A DNA stretch of 64,000 bases from the NCBI GenBank assembly GCA_963737625.1, contig CAVTTK010000002.1:1984001-2048000 (forward strand), given 5' to 3'. The DNA is from Bog-756 sp963737625. Its GTDB lineage: Bacteria > Actinomycetota > Acidimicrobiia > Acidimicrobiales > RAAP-2. Of the stretch, positions 1 to 9,617 are shown piece after piece; positions within the stretch are counted from its first letter, which is position 1; the number at the start of each line of letters is the position of its first letter. The translations under genes and the position numbers were made by a program. A model generated the notes under the pieces. The model did not search any database. It was not told where the DNA came from and saw only the letters and a program-made list of their open reading frames with translations.

Positions 1-1250
1 GAGTAGGCGTCGAATGAACTGCACCCGCCGCCCCCGTCGAGCGCGGCACCACCGGTGCCCGTCACGTAGGTCACCATCGGCTTACCGGCGATCTGGGGAT
101 AGTTGCGCTCATACCGATGGGCGTGGCCGTTGAATACGATGTCGACGTTGTTGTTGGCCAACAGACCTTCCAGCCCATTCGGTCCATCGAGGTAGGTGTC
201 CGAAGGTTGCCCACTACTATCGGAGTGGAGCGGATAGTGGAAGAAGGCGAACTTGATCGGAGTACTGGCGTGGGACGCCAGGTCGGACTTGAGCCACGTC
301 AACTCCGCGCCGCAGGGTCCGCAACCACTCACCGAGCCGTTCCAGTGGGCCAGGAAGTCACCCTGATAGCCGCCGGTACCGTCCGCCCAGGCTCCATCGA
401 GCACGTAGTACCGAGCCGAGCCCCAGTCGAAGGCGTACCAGGCGCTCGGGTAGTTCGTAGCCGACGGGAGCGTGGAGATGCAGCAGTACGACTCCCGGGC
501 GAACCGGCCACCAGAGGCCTGGGCCGCGGTGAGGCCGGGGAAGTTCTGCAGGTACGGCAGATTCTGGGTGAACCCGTGGTTTCCCTCGGAGGCGAAGATG
601 GGCCGGCTGCCGAGAGCGGGTAAGTACTGCTTGGGGAAGACGTTCCCCTGGGAGAGATCCCCGTACTCGGCATCGGTCCCGGAGTTGTAGACGTTGTCCC
701 CCGTGGTCACCACGAACTGGGCCGGGCTCTTGCCGATCTGGCTCATCACGTTCGCCTCGCCGGTGGTGGCCTGGCCCCAGTCACCCAGAACGGCGAATGA
801 ATACGATGAGCCGGGAGCGGCCGCCGTGGTCACCTGCGGAGACGGGTCGGTTCCGAGCAGGTCGGTCGACCCGAGCTGCACTCGGTAGCAGTAGGTCCCC
901 GAGGAGGGAAACGTGATGGGTGCCGTCCACTGGTACTCACTCTTCCCGACGGTGATGGACACCTTGGTGGCCGCCACTGTGGTGGTCGGCGTGCATGTCC
1001 CGCCGGACACGGCCCCCCAAGTGACTGACCCAGTGCTCTGGGACGTGTCGGTCCCCCAGTTGATCCGGGCCGAGTTGCCCACCACGTCGGTGACATAGGG
1101 GTAGCGGGTCAGCGAGACCGAGTTGGCCGCCGACGCCGGCTGGATCTGCGACACCGTCGCCACCGCGCCCACGATGGCCAGCACGACGACGACGCTTCGC
1201 CATGTGCGGTGGAGGGGCACCAGCCGGCGAAGTTGCCTCGACCTTGGCAT
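1..1250 (-). CDS. Secreted metallophosphoesterase, purple acid phosphatase-like (3' end outside window)
   Basis: About 416 codons are present and the C-terminus lies beyond base 1. The ATG at 1250 gives an Arg-rich n-region, a hydrophobic stretch and a PASA-type signal cleavage region (about residues 18-42), so the protein should be exported. A fibronectin-like N-terminal segment follows (about 45-140). The calcineurin-like phosphoesterase motifs then appear in order: LGDWG (about 153), GDNVY (about 181), GNHG (about 223) and FNGHAHRYERN (about 372). These supply the metal ligands of the dinuclear centre. Such enzymes hydrolyse phosphate monoesters or diesters outside the membrane. An in-frame GTG 30 bases downstream is an alternative start. 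The substrate cannot be read from the sequence. Confidence 0.88.
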   Translation of the reverse strand, partial: MPRSRQLRRLVPLHRTWRSVVVVLAIVGAVATVSQIQPASAANSVSLTRYPYVTDVVGNSARINWGTDTSQSTGSVTWGAVSGGTCTPTTTVAATKVSITVGKSEYQWTAPITFPSSGTYCYRVQLGSTDLLGTDPSPQVTTAAAPGSSYSFAVLGDWGQATTGEANVMSQIGKSPAQFVVTTGDNVYNSGTDAEYGDLSQGNVFPKQYLPALGSRPIFASEGNHGFTQNLPYLQNFPGLTAAQASGGRFARESYCCISTLPSATNYPSAWYAFDWGSARYYVLDGAWADGTGGYQGDFLAHWNGSVSGCGPCGAELTWLKSDLASHASTPIKFAFFHYPLHSDSSGQPSDTYLDGPNGLEGLLANNNVDIVFNGHAHRYERNYPQIAGKPMVTYVTGTGGAALDGGGGCSSFDAY

Positions 1251-1397
1251 CCGGCCCCTCGGACCGGTCGCACGGCCCCCTGTTGACCACCGGGCACCAG
1301 GTTGCATTCCGCTCGACATCGCCTTCCGCCTTCCGCTCGCTGAATCGGACCGTACCGCATCAAGCGGCAAAAATCTCGGGCCCTCGCCCCGACCTCG

Positions 1398-1421
1398 CTG
1401 AGTGATCCTCCCCTCACTCAG
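1398..1421. repeat. Inverted repeat CTGAGTGA/TCACTCAG
   Basis: Perfect 8-bp arms are separated by 8 bases. It lies about 150 bases upstream of the metallophosphoesterase start. There is no T-tract, so an operator or a small hairpin is likelier than a terminator. Confidence 0.45.
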
Positions 1422-1494
1422 TGAAGCTCGCGATTCCGTACCCTTCCGCCCCTAGGCCGCCACGCGGTGGAGCTGCGGCATGCTCCGGCTCGGA

Positions 1495-1545
1495 CCCTCA
1501 GCGCCAACAAGGCTGAGGTCGGAGGTTCTCCCGTTGCCGGTGACC
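1495..1545. repeat. Dispersed tRNA-like hairpin element, copy a
   Basis: CTCAG (1497-1501) can pair with CTGAG (1513-1517), followed directly by GTCGGAGGTTC and then GCCGGTGACC. The same core recurs between genes across the window (near 9838, 17957, 20102, 21114, 23829, 50750 and others). Confidence 0.6.
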
Positions 1546-1844
1546 CGGTCAGCTGTGACCGGGGCACGACGGTACAGAACGAGCTGGCGCGGCGCCTAGT
1601 CGATGAGCACTTCTGCTTCACTCGGGTGTTCGGCTTCGAGGACTGGGAGCCAACAGGCGCAACGCGCTTCGGTGGCCTGAAGCGCACGGCGCAGGTCAGC
1701 CAACGCACCGATTCCGCGAGGAGGCCGACGGCACGGCCTCGCCGGGACCGGCACGGTCCAACTCATTATCAAGCAATTCGATCATGGCCGACCGCCCATA
1801 GGCCATACCGGGGCGACCCCGTACACCTCCACTAGGTTGACGAC

Positions 1845-4499
1845 GTGCCGGGCGAGCAACCGAAAGTCCCCTCGGGAACGGTTACCTTCCTGTTTTCCGA
1901 TGTCGTCGGCTCGACCCGTCTGTGGGCCGCCGACCCCGACACCATGTCGGTGTCCTTGCGGATCCACGACCAGATGTTCAACGAGACCATCGCCAAGTAT
2001 GAGGGTCACGTGTTCTCGACTGCCGGTGACTCCTTCGCCGCCGCCTTCGCCCGGGCCAGCGCCGCGGTCGACTGCGCCCAGGCCATCCAGCAGGGGCTGG
2101 CCGGGGTCGACTGGGGCCCATGGCCACAGTTGACGGTCCGGATCGGCCTCCACCAGGGCGAGGCCGAGGAGCGCGACGCCAACTACTTCGGTCCCGTCGT
2201 CAACCAGGCGGCCCGGGTCATGGCCACGGCCCACGGCGGCCAGACCGTGCTGACCGACAGCGTGCGGGACGCGGCGGGAGTGGTGACCCGTGACCTCGGC
2301 ACCCACACACTGCGGGACATCGAGGTACCCGTCCACCTGAGCCAGCTGGGCGACACGGAGTTCCCGCCACTGTGGAGCGTCGGGGCCGGTATCGTCTCGC
2401 TGCCGTCGCCCCGCACTTCACTGGTCGGGCGCGAACCGGCGATCGACGAGATCCGACGGCTGGTGGCCGCCCACCGGCTGGTCACCCTCACCGGGGTAGG
2501 CGGCTGCGGAAAGACCCGGCTGGCCATCGAGGTGGCCTACCGGGAGGTGCCGTTCCATCCCGAGGGGGTGTGGTTCGTCGATCTGTCGACCATCGCTGAC
2601 GACGTGGCGCTGCCCGGGGTGTTCGCCTCGGCCCTGAGTGTGGCCATTTCACCCGGCACCGAGGCCACCGAGCAGATTGCTGCCTATCTGGCTCCACGGG
2701 AGGCGCTGCTGGTAGTGGACAACTGCGAGCACGTGATCGACGGGGCGGCCGGGTTGATCGACGTCCTACTGGAGACGGCTCCCAGGCTCCGGGTGATCGC
2801 CACCAGCCGCGAGTCGCTCGAGATCGAGGGCGAGTTCACCTGGAAGGTTCCCTCATTGGCCACCGGATCCCACGCCGCGGCCGTCGAACTCTTCGTGGAG
2901 CGGGCCCGAGCGGCCGGAGCCACACTCCCCGACAACACCCGGTCGTCGGCCGACATCGGCGAGGTGGTCGAGCACCTCGACGGTATCCCCTTGGCCATCG
3001 AGCTGGCCGCCGCCCGGGCCCGTTCCATGTCGGTCACCGAGATCCGCGATCTCCTCGACGACCGATTCAGGTTGCTGTCCGGCGGCTCCCGGCGGTCTCG
3101 CCAGCGTCAGGCCACGCTCGAGGGCACGGTCCAGTGGTCCTACGACCTGCTGAGCGACGCCGAGCAGTCGATGCTCCAGAACCTGTCGGTGTTCGCCGGC
3201 GGCTTCTCGGTCGGTGACGTCGCCGCGGTGGCCCAGGTGCCCGAGCATCAGGCTCGCGACCTGGTCGACGCGCTGGCCGCCAAGTCGCTGGTCGACGTGA
3301 CCCGGGACTCCGTGGGTCACGTCCGCCACCGCCTCCTTGAGACCATCCGGCTGTTCGCGCTGGCCCGCCTGGTGGATGCCGGAGGGGCCGAGGCCGCCCG
3401 GGACCGGCACCTCGACCACTTCTCCCTGCACGGCACGAGAATGTCCCTGGCCGATTGGTGGGAGTTGGATCAGGTGATTCGGATCGGGCGCGAGTACGAG
3501 AACTTCCGCTCCGCCATCATCTGGGCCCTCGAGCGCGACCGGACCGGGGCGGCGGTGCGGCTGGCGGCCATGGGCGGCGAGGCGGCATGCAGCCGGGGTG
3601 AGGGGCAGCTGGCCATTGACGTGCTGCGTCGGATGGTTGATCTGGCTCCTGCCGACCGGGGCTTCGCACTGGGCTCGCTGGGGTGGGTGCTGGTGTCCCT
3701 GGGCGACATCGAGGGGGCCATGGTGGCGGTCCGGGACGCCCACGAGGTGGCTCGGGACCACCCCGGCGATTACATGATCCTGGTCCTGATCGTCGAGAGT
3801 CTGGTAGTCCAGATCTTCGGGGACATCCGCCGGTCCGGCGACCTGTTCTACGAGGCCCGGGACCTGGCCACCGGCGAAGGCGTCGCCAACCTGGTGGCCG
3901 GGGTGGACCTGTTCCTGGCCCTGTGGCTCATGGCCCCGATGCAGTTCGACGATGCTGTCCGGGTGGCCCGGACCGCCCTCGCCTCGGCCCCCGAATTCGG
4001 CTACCGACACGTGATCGAGACCAGCCTGGCCTGGTCGCTGCTGGTCTCCGGACGCCTCGACGAGGCCGTTGACGTGGTGAAGGCATTTACCCCGGTGCCG
4101 CCTGGCTCGCAATGGGCCCACAACAACACGATCATCACCCACCTGGTGATGGGGCACACCGACGGGCCCGAGGACGCGGCCCGGTCATTGGCCCCTGCCG
4201 CCCGTGAGGCGATCCTTCGCCGGCCCAAGATCATCTCGGACTTCCTGGTGGCGTTCGCCTACCTGGCCTACCTGGCGGGGGACCTCGACCGGGTGGAAGA
4301 GATCACCTCGGTCACCCTCCCGTTCGGTGCCGGCCCCACCTACAACTACCTCCTCCAGCAACTGGCCGGGGCCACCGCGGAGAACGGCATCGAGGTGCTC
4401 GAGGGCTTCAAGGCCGCCCACCCGGCACTCGAGCTCTACGTCCTGGAAGCCGAGCATGCCCCCCGTCTGTTCGCCGAGGAGCTCGAGCGCTGGTCGTAG
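1845..4499 (+). CDS. Class III nucleotide cyclase - NB-ARC ATPase - TPR regulator
   Basis: 884 residues. The N-terminal class III adenylate/guanylate cyclase catalytic domain (about 10-175) shows FLFSDVVGSTRL with the metal-binding Asp and a second acidic site in STAGDSF. An NB-ARC/STAND ATPase follows (about 190-500), with Walker A GVGGCGKT and Walker B LLVVDNCEH. The rest (about 520-884) is alpha-helical, TPR-like repeats. The architecture is a recognised actinobacterial family of signal-regulated cyclases. Unlike many relatives there is no C-terminal LuxR HTH, so output is probably cyclic nucleotide synthesis rather than DNA binding. It is cytosolic, stands alone, and its ligand is unknown. 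The long open frame on the opposite strand is a GC-rich shadow. Confidence 0.9.
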   Translation: MPGEQPKVPSGTVTFLFSDVVGSTRLWAADPDTMSVSLRIHDQMFNETIAKYEGHVFSTAGDSFAAAFARASAAVDCAQAIQQGLAGVDWGPWPQLTVRIGLHQGEAEERDANYFGPVVNQAARVMATAHGGQTVLTDSVRDAAGVVTRDLGTHTLRDIEVPVHLSQLGDTEFPPLWSVGAGIVSLPSPRTSLVGREPAIDEIRRLVAAHRLVTLTGVGGCGKTRLAIEVAYREVPFHPEGVWFVDLSTIADDVALPGVFASALSVAISPGTEATEQIAAYLAPREALLVVDNCEHVIDGAAGLIDVLLETAPRLRVIATSRESLEIEGEFTWKVPSLATGSHAAAVELFVERARAAGATLPDNTRSSADIGEVVEHLDGIPLAIELAAARARSMSVTEIRDLLDDRFRLLSGGSRRSRQRQATLEGTVQWSYDLLSDAEQSMLQNLSVFAGGFSVGDVAAVAQVPEHQARDLVDALAAKSLVDVTRDSVGHVRHRLLETIRLFALARLVDAGGAEAARDRHLDHFSLHGTRMSLADWWELDQVIRIGREYENFRSAIIWALERDRTGAAVRLAAMGGEAACSRGEGQLAIDVLRRMVDLAPADRGFALGSLGWVLVSLGDIEGAMVAVRDAHEVARDHPGDYMILVLIVESLVVQIFGDIRRSGDLFYEARDLATGEGVANLVAGVDLFLALWLMAPMQFDDAVRVARTALASAPEFGYRHVIETSLAWSLLVSGRLDEAVDVVKAFTPVPPGSQWAHNNTIITHLVMGHTDGPEDAARSLAPAAREAILRRPKIISDFLVAFAYLAYLAGDLDRVEEITSVTLPFGAGPTYNYLLQQLAGATAENGIEVLEGFKAAHPALELYVLEAEHAPRLFAEELERWS

Positions 4500-4891
4500 G
4501 CCCGCGCCGTGCTCTCGGGGCTTCCGAGGACACACGCCGAACCCATGCCGGCACCAGGACCATGGAGGGAAGGAGAGCCCAGCGGTGAAGCCCGAGCAGT
4601 TGACGGCAATCGGTGTGGGCCAGGGATGGCCAGGTGGGCTCTGGACCCTTGAGCGCCGCAGATGGGAGGTGGGTACCCAAGAACACCTACTCCACTTCTC
4701 CCCAAGACAGGCATCCCGCTCTGACCACCCCGGACTAGAGCTGTAGCCGTTTTGGGCACGTGGAGCAGGGATCTCATCACCGAATCCCACTCAGCCGGTG
4801 AGATCGGTCATCACATGGCATGCGACGCCGAAGCAATCTTGCCTCGAATCCTGATGCCTCGTGACAGCGCTCACCCGTCGGGATCGGGGCG
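4500..4891. other. Gene-free interval between convergent genes
   Basis: Only short, low-quality frames occur here. I see no recognisable gene, RNA or strong terminator between the cyclase gene and the AAA ATPase gene. Confidence 0.5.
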
Positions 4892-6166
4892 TTATCGAGG
4901 GGGCCACGTCCAAGCGGGTCGATCGATGGACCGCTGTCCATCGATCTTTGTCTCCCCATCCTCTTTGACCAGTTCGATGACTTGGGTCAGGACTGTCGAC
5001 GTGTCGGTGGCTTCGAGGCAGCCCACGAGGGCATCCGCATGCGTGACCACAATGATCTGGGTGTTCTCGGCCGCAGTATGGATGAGGTCGGCCAGTGGTT
5101 CCAGCAGTTCTGGGTGGAGGCTCGATTCAGGTTCATTCAGCACAAAGAGCGCTGGTGGTCGTGGCGACAAGAGCGCAGCAACCAACAAGAGGTAGCGGAG
5201 CGTGCCGTCGGATAGTTCACCGGCCCCCATGGGCCGAAGTAGGCCCGGCTGGCTGATCGCCATCTCGAAGACTCCAGTCCGGCTCTCATCGTCTGGATCG
5301 CTGCCGGGAAAGGTGATCTTTAGCCGACTTCCGGGGAATGCGCGATCGATGGCTGCGTCCAGATCCTGTTCGCCACCGCTCTCCACCATGGTCTGGAACG
5401 CAGCAGCAAGATCCGATCCGTCGGCGCTGAGAACTGGAGTTCTGGTCCCGATCCGGGCCTGTCGAGCTGGAGCCTCGGGGTCGGTTCGGAAGTGATCGTA
5501 GAAGCGCCACGACCGAAGTTGCTCACGTACCGCCCGGACCTCGGGTGCTTGTTCAGGAACGCCCGCCTCACCCAACATGCTGTCGTAGGGCCGCAGCTGA
5601 TGGTCGACGTTCCTCCAGTTCCCGCTGTCGTCCCGGATCTTCACCACGCTTCCCGTACGTTGGGTCAGGAGGGTGGACGGGCGCAGGTCGGCTCCGTGCC
5701 AGATGGCCTCAGCCTTGATCTCGGGATCGAGCAGGAACGCGGTCCCGGGACCGGTGGCTGGAAGACCGAGTTCGATGGAGTAACCGAACTCGCCACCCGA
5801 GAAGCCGAGTTTCAGGCCGACAGGCGCTCCTCGACGGTGTGTGCCCTGCGCCGGATAGCCCCTCCGGTTGGCAGCAGTCGCCCCTGCCTCCGGTCCGGCC
5901 CACAGCGTGGAGGCAAGGCCACCCTCCCGCGCCAGCGCGGCAACGGCACCGTTACGGGAGGTTTCCGCCAAGAGGCGCAGCGCCCGATACAAGCTGGACT
6001 TTCCCGAGCCGTTGCCGCCGGTGACGACGTTCACGCCCATCAAGGGCAGGGTCAGCTGGCGAAGCGAGCGATAACTTTCGATGGCCACGGTGCCGATGGT
6101 GGGCCACGGCCGCATGCGAGAGGTCCACTCGGGTGACTCGGGATCTTCACCGGACTTGGCCGCCAT
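4892..6166 (-). CDS. AAA family ATPase, RecF/SMC-like (AAA_21 type)
   Basis: 424 residues. The N-terminal half has IESYRSLRQL followed by Walker A GGNGSGKSS (about residues 50-58), the usual start of RecF/SMC-like ABC ATPases. Near the C-terminus the signature region, a Walker B-like LFVLNEPESSLHPEL and the H-loop VTHAD occur in the expected order. This is the compact family of stand-alone AAA_21 ATPases, sometimes part of OLD-type defence systems. No TOPRIM/nuclease domain and no partner nuclease gene are visible, so a defence role is not supported. It is soluble and monocistronic. The biological role is unknown. Confidence 0.88.
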   Translation of the reverse strand: MAAKSGEDPESPEWTSRMRPWPTIGTVAIESYRSLRQLTLPLMGVNVVTGGNGSGKSSLYRALRLLAETSRNGAVAALAREGGLASTLWAGPEAGATAANRRGYPAQGTHRRGAPVGLKLGFSGGEFGYSIELGLPATGPGTAFLLDPEIKAEAIWHGADLRPSTLLTQRTGSVVKIRDDSGNWRNVDHQLRPYDSMLGEAGVPEQAPEVRAVREQLRSWRFYDHFRTDPEAPARQARIGTRTPVLSADGSDLAAAFQTMVESGGEQDLDAAIDRAFPGSRLKITFPGSDPDDESRTGVFEMAISQPGLLRPMGAGELSDGTLRYLLLVAALLSPRPPALFVLNEPESSLHPELLEPLADLIHTAAENTQIIVVTHADALVGCLEATDTSTVLTQVIELVKEDGETKIDGQRSIDRPAWTWPPR

Positions 6167-6307
6167 CTGTTGAGGCTACGCCCCGACAGCCAGACGGGCG
6201 AAAGATGCCGCATAGCCCGGTGCCCTGGAAGGCCGGACTCAGGCGTCTGCTGACGTTCCCCAGAAGCTGTTGTCTCGTACCTGCCCGTGCTCACGGCCAA
6301 TCAGGGA

Positions 6308-7219
6308 TCAGAAGTACCAGCCCGAAGGGATCCAGGGGACCGGGACGGCCATGCCGTCCACGAACAAGGATCCACGTATCTGCGCTGTGAGACGCGCCTG
6401 ATGGAGTACGTCGAACGCCCACTGCTGGCCAGCGGTGAGCCCGTGGACCAGGATCTCCCCCTCGGACCCGGCGAGGAACCGCCACAGGAGGACGGCGGCT
6501 GTCTGCTCGTTGGTGGCCCCGAGCATGACCAGTCGGTCCGGGTGCCAGAGCACCCACCCTCGCCCGGGGTCGCTGTCCACTACGTCAAGGCGGAACCGCC
6601 CTTCACTCAGCCCGAAGGCCACATCCTCAGTACGCGAACGGCCCAGCTGCATCTCCACCTCGGCCACCAATCCGAGGTCCCCCTCATCGCCATCCCGACC
6701 GGGCAGCGAGGGTGGGATGGCCCGGCGGTCGGGTTGGCCTCCCATCTCGGCCGTCGGGTGCATTGCCAGTCCGGCCAGGAAGTAGCGGCGCATGGCCCGG
6801 GGGTCGGGTGAGGACTGGATCATGCGCTGGGTGGCGCCAGCGGCGTAGCCCATGGCCGCCTCGAGGAGCCCCCTTCCCACTCCCCGGCTCTGGAACGCTG
6901 GATGGACGAACAGCATGGACAGCCCCCAGAAGGTCTCCCGTCGAACGGACTCGGCGACACCCACCACTTGATTGTTCGAGATCGCCACCCAGGCCCCGGG
7001 CCCGTCGCGCTGAACGAAACGGACGTGGCCCACGCGACTGGCCTCCAACTGGGCGTCGCTCGGTGGGGTACGCGGCGGAATCTGACCCGCGTCTACCTGC
7101 GCGGCATCGGCGGCCTCGACCACGGCCATCACCGCCTCGACGTCATCGAGGGCCATGGGTCGCAGGTCCCACCCCTCGGCATCGCCGGTCTCGCCGTGAG
7201 AGGGTGTCACGCTTTCCAT
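6308..7219 (-). CDS. GNAT family N-acetyltransferase
   Basis: 304 residues from the ATG at 7219 (MESVTPSHGE). An upstream in-frame start at 7354 would add 45 residues of unlikely composition. Residues about 20-165 form a GNAT fold with LSMLFVHPAFQSRGVGRGLL, containing the acetyl-CoA pyrophosphate-binding Q/RxxGxG/A motif. The C-terminal half (about 170-300) is a second, weaker GNAT-like region without an obvious CoA loop, suggesting a tandem GNAT with one active half. The acceptor substrate is unknown. Confidence 0.82.
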   Translation of the reverse strand: MESVTPSHGETGDAEGWDLRPMALDDVEAVMAVVEAADAAQVDAGQIPPRTPPSDAQLEASRVGHVRFVQRDGPGAWVAISNNQVVGVAESVRRETFWGLSMLFVHPAFQSRGVGRGLLEAAMGYAAGATQRMIQSSPDPRAMRRYFLAGLAMHPTAEMGGQPDRRAIPPSLPGRDGDEGDLGLVAEVEMQLGRSRTEDVAFGLSEGRFRLDVVDSDPGRGWVLWHPDRLVMLGATNEQTAAVLLWRFLAGSEGEILVHGLTAGQQWAFDVLHQARLTAQIRGSLFVDGMAVPVPWIPSGWYF

Positions 7220-7492
7220 GGCCCCATGCTGGCACGCCGTCCACCCGCCCGCCCCTGCGCCCCAGACTTGCCGACAGGCCGCCTCGGTGATGTGGCTACA
7301 ACGTCGGCCGCCACCGCGTGGTAATCCTGCTCGGACCTCCGGCGACGCCGACATCGGTCAGGGAGTGTCCACCACCTATCCTCGCGGCCGGGTAGACGAC
7401 GGTCACCAAGGTGGTCCCGGGGCGCCGGGGGTGGATTGCGAGTAGGTTTCGGCGTAGCGCACCAGCGGAGTGAGTCAAGATTGGAGAAGAGG

Positions 7493-7795
7493 ATGGATTA
7501 CGTTGCACTACTTCGTTTTCGTCCCTCGGTCAGCGGTGCAGATCGGGACGCCGCACTTGTCCGCAGGACCGCCTGGGAATACCCGAAAGGGGTAAGCGTG
7601 ATCGCCGAATATTGGCCCATGTCGGCCGACGTTCAGGTGGTTTCGATCTTCAGCACGGACGACATCGCCACCATCTGGGAGTTCGAGGCCGAGTGGAACG
7701 ACGTGTTCGACATCGACGTGTCTCCTGCGGTATCGGCGGAAGAGGGTCTGCGGATCGGACCCGACATCTTCGGCCGATTGAAGCGTCTGCAGTAA
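7493..7795 (+). CDS. Small DUF3303-like/ferredoxin-fold protein
   Basis: 100 residues starting at ATG 7493 behind GGAGAAGAGG, a strong ribosome binding site that rules out the upstream TTG at 7436. MDYVALLRFRP, a central WPMSADVQVVSIF and an acidic helix (IWEFEAEWNDVFDIDV) give the alternating pattern of dimeric alpha/beta-barrel proteins that handle small molecules or act as monooxygenase-like enzymes. No catalytic residue can be assigned. Confidence 0.75.
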   Translation: MDYVALLRFRPSVSGADRDAALVRRTAWEYPKGVSVIAEYWPMSADVQVVSIFSTDDIATIWEFEAEWNDVFDIDVSPAVSAEEGLRIGPDIFGRLKRLQ

Positions 7796-7899
7796 CACCT
7801 GACTCTCTCGGGCGCTTGAAGGGCCACTCCGATCAAGCCGCAGCGATTGGGCGCCGGTCGAAGCGGACTGGCTCAAATGGCCTGTGACACACTGGGCAT

Positions 7900-8589
7900 A
7901 TGGCGATCGAGGCCCTGCTGCTTGACTTGGGGGGAGTGTTTCTGATTCCCGATGGGTCACTGATTGGCGAGTCGCTCACCAACGCCGGCGTACCTGTCGG
8001 GCCTGCTGACTTCGAGCAGGCGCATTACGCCGGCATCGCGGCAGTCGATCTCGGAATCGATGAAGGAGGCGGCAAGCTCGGGTATCTGGGCGGCTATGTG
8101 GAGGCGCTGGGCATCCGACCAGAGGAGCGACCTCAGGCGCTGAGGACTCTTCTGACGCTATGGGAACGGCCGTCTGTCACACTCTGGCGTCAGACGATCC
8201 CCGGTTCGATCGTGGGGCTGCGCCGACTGGCCGAACAGGGAGTTCCAATGGGGTTCGTCTCGAACTCGGACGGGACGGCAGAGGAGCAACTCCGACAGCA
8301 CGAAATCGGCCAGGTCGGGCCGGGCCAAGGGGTCGACGTCATGGTCATCACGGATTCGGCCGTCGTCGGGCTGGAGAAGCCCGATCCGAGGGTGTTCGAC
8401 TCGGCAATTGTCGCTCTCGGTCTTTCTCCCGAGCGGATCGCCTACGTGGGTGACAGTGTCCGCTATGACGTGTTGGGGTCCGAAGCCGCTGGGATGCTGC
8501 CGATACACTTTGACCCGCGCCACACGTGCCAAAGTGCTCACCAGCACCGGCACGTCGAGGCGATCGTGGAACTTACGGACATCCTGTAG
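7900..8589 (+). CDS. HAD-superfamily hydrolase
   Basis: 229 residues. Motif I is LLLDLGGVFL (nucleophile Asp9, with Gly instead of the second Asp at +2, as in the YihX/epoxide-hydrolase-like HAD group). Motif II is FVSNSDG, motif III the Lys of GLEKPDPRVF, and motif IV YVGDSVRYDV. The cap is helical (about residues 20-95). It probably dephosphorylates a small metabolite in the cytosol; the substrate is not predictable. A broken HAD gene of the same subtype lies at 52143-52766. Confidence 0.88.
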   Translation: MAIEALLLDLGGVFLIPDGSLIGESLTNAGVPVGPADFEQAHYAGIAAVDLGIDEGGGKLGYLGGYVEALGIRPEERPQALRTLLTLWERPSVTLWRQTIPGSIVGLRRLAEQGVPMGFVSNSDGTAEEQLRQHEIGQVGPGQGVDVMVITDSAVVGLEKPDPRVFDSAIVALGLSPERIAYVGDSVRYDVLGSEAAGMLPIHFDPRHTCQSAHQHRHVEAIVELTDIL

Positions 8590-8744
8590 GTCCGATGTCG
8601 AGCGGGCGTACGGAGCGTTCTCCAAACGCCGACTCGGCGATGGATGATCGATGGCTGAGTGCTGCCCACTTTCGTTCAACGGTGCGTTGCCAAGCAACCG
8701 TGAATCCCACGCGTAATCGCCCTCGGAACGCCCGAGGTAAGGGG

Positions 8745-9617
8745 TCAGCGAGCGGGAACCAGCCAGCGGTATCGCCCGTACCCAACATAGGTCGGACTCG
8801 AGCCGGGAGGGATCTCAAAGTACAACTCGGCATCGGTGCAGGCGTCGGGGCCCAGACTGGGGATCGCATCGGCCGACGTGTGCACCACCCGGCCCCCGGT
8901 GACCCCGAGCACAAATGAGTGGGTACTGGGTCCGGTCTGCGACCCCCCAGGCCCGGCGCATACCCCAACACTGGCTATGGCAAATGACAGGAGATCGATC
9001 GCAACTGGATAGGCAACATCCTGCACGACCACTTCCGTGAAGCCGATTCCCGACGGGTTGGCCACGTTCAGCGTTACGCCTAAGGCGTTCACAGTGTTCT
9101 GCGTGTTTACTGGCGCTGGAAGCGTAGTTAACGGCTGGGCAATTGACGCCGGGGGCTGGGTCAATGGTGGTTGAGTCACCGGGGCTGGTTGGTACACGGG
9201 ATTCTGATTGCCTTGCGGTTCAATGCCGGTCAGCGAAACGTCCCTTAGGACCAGGAAGAGTCCTCCAGCACCGATTAGTCCGCAGATTCCGATGATGAGG
9301 CCGGCGGAGGCCAGGCCCCTTCCTCGCTCTCCACCGGACGATGACTTGATCTTTCGAAACGCCACCAAGGCGAGGACCGTCGCCGCAAGCGATCCCAGTC
9401 CGAAGAACCACAGTAGAGACAAGGCAAATGACGCAATGGCGAAACCATTTGTCTCTCCTCCAGCTAGTCCCGGCTGGTGGCCGTAGACCTCAGGCTGGTT
9501 GTAACCATGACCATCGGAAGGGTAACTGTGGACGACGTTGCCCGGCCGGGCCGTAGGGGCATACCACCGGCCATCAGATGCCAACCACCAGCCAGGTCCC
9601 TGAGAGGTGTCGCTCAC
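8745..9617 (-). CDS. DUF2510/DUF4190-type membrane protein with extracytoplasmic tail
   Basis: 290 residues from GTG 9617 (a GTG at 9632 adds five). The N-terminus has the DUF2510 signature GWWLASDGRWYAP. Two membrane segments follow (about residues 60-85 and 105-130) in a DUF4190-like unit. A Pro/Gln/Thr-rich linker (about 145-180) leads to a beta-rich C-terminal domain (about 185-290) of DUF4352-like length with a few Cys. DUF2510 modules are common at the N-termini of actinobacterial envelope proteins. The function is unknown. Confidence 0.8.
   Translation of the reverse strand: MSDTSQGPGWWLASDGRWYAPTARPGNVVHSYPSDGHGYNQPEVYGHQPGLAGGETNGFAIASFALSLLWFFGLGSLAATVLALVAFRKIKSSSGGERGRGLASAGLIIGICGLIGAGGLFLVLRDVSLTGIEPQGNQNPVYQPAPVTQPPLTQPPASIAQPLTTLPAPVNTQNTVNALGVTLNVANPSGIGFTEVVVQDVAYPVAIDLLSFAIASVGVCAGPGGSQTGPSTHSFVLGVTGGRVVHTSADAIPSLGPDACTDAELYFEIPPGSSPTYVGYGRYRWLVPAR

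Larger units (their letters stand above)
1251..1844. other. Gene-free interval between divergent genes
   Basis: No convincing coding frame is seen. The interval holds an 8-bp perfect inverted repeat (1398-1421) and one copy of the dispersed CTGAGGTCGGAGGTTC element, and it must contain the promoters of the flanking divergent genes. I could not pick a clear -35/-10 pair. Confidence 0.5.

Noticed and set aside
2853..4157. 434-codon open frame on the minus strand
   Set aside because: It is antisense to the cyclase/NB-ARC gene, has repetitive Gly/His/Arg-rich composition and no family motifs. GC-rich codon use creates such shadows.
4892..6166. AAA ATPase as part of an anti-phage defence system
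   Set aside because: No nuclease, reverse transcriptase or other effector is adjacent, and no TOPRIM domain is seen.
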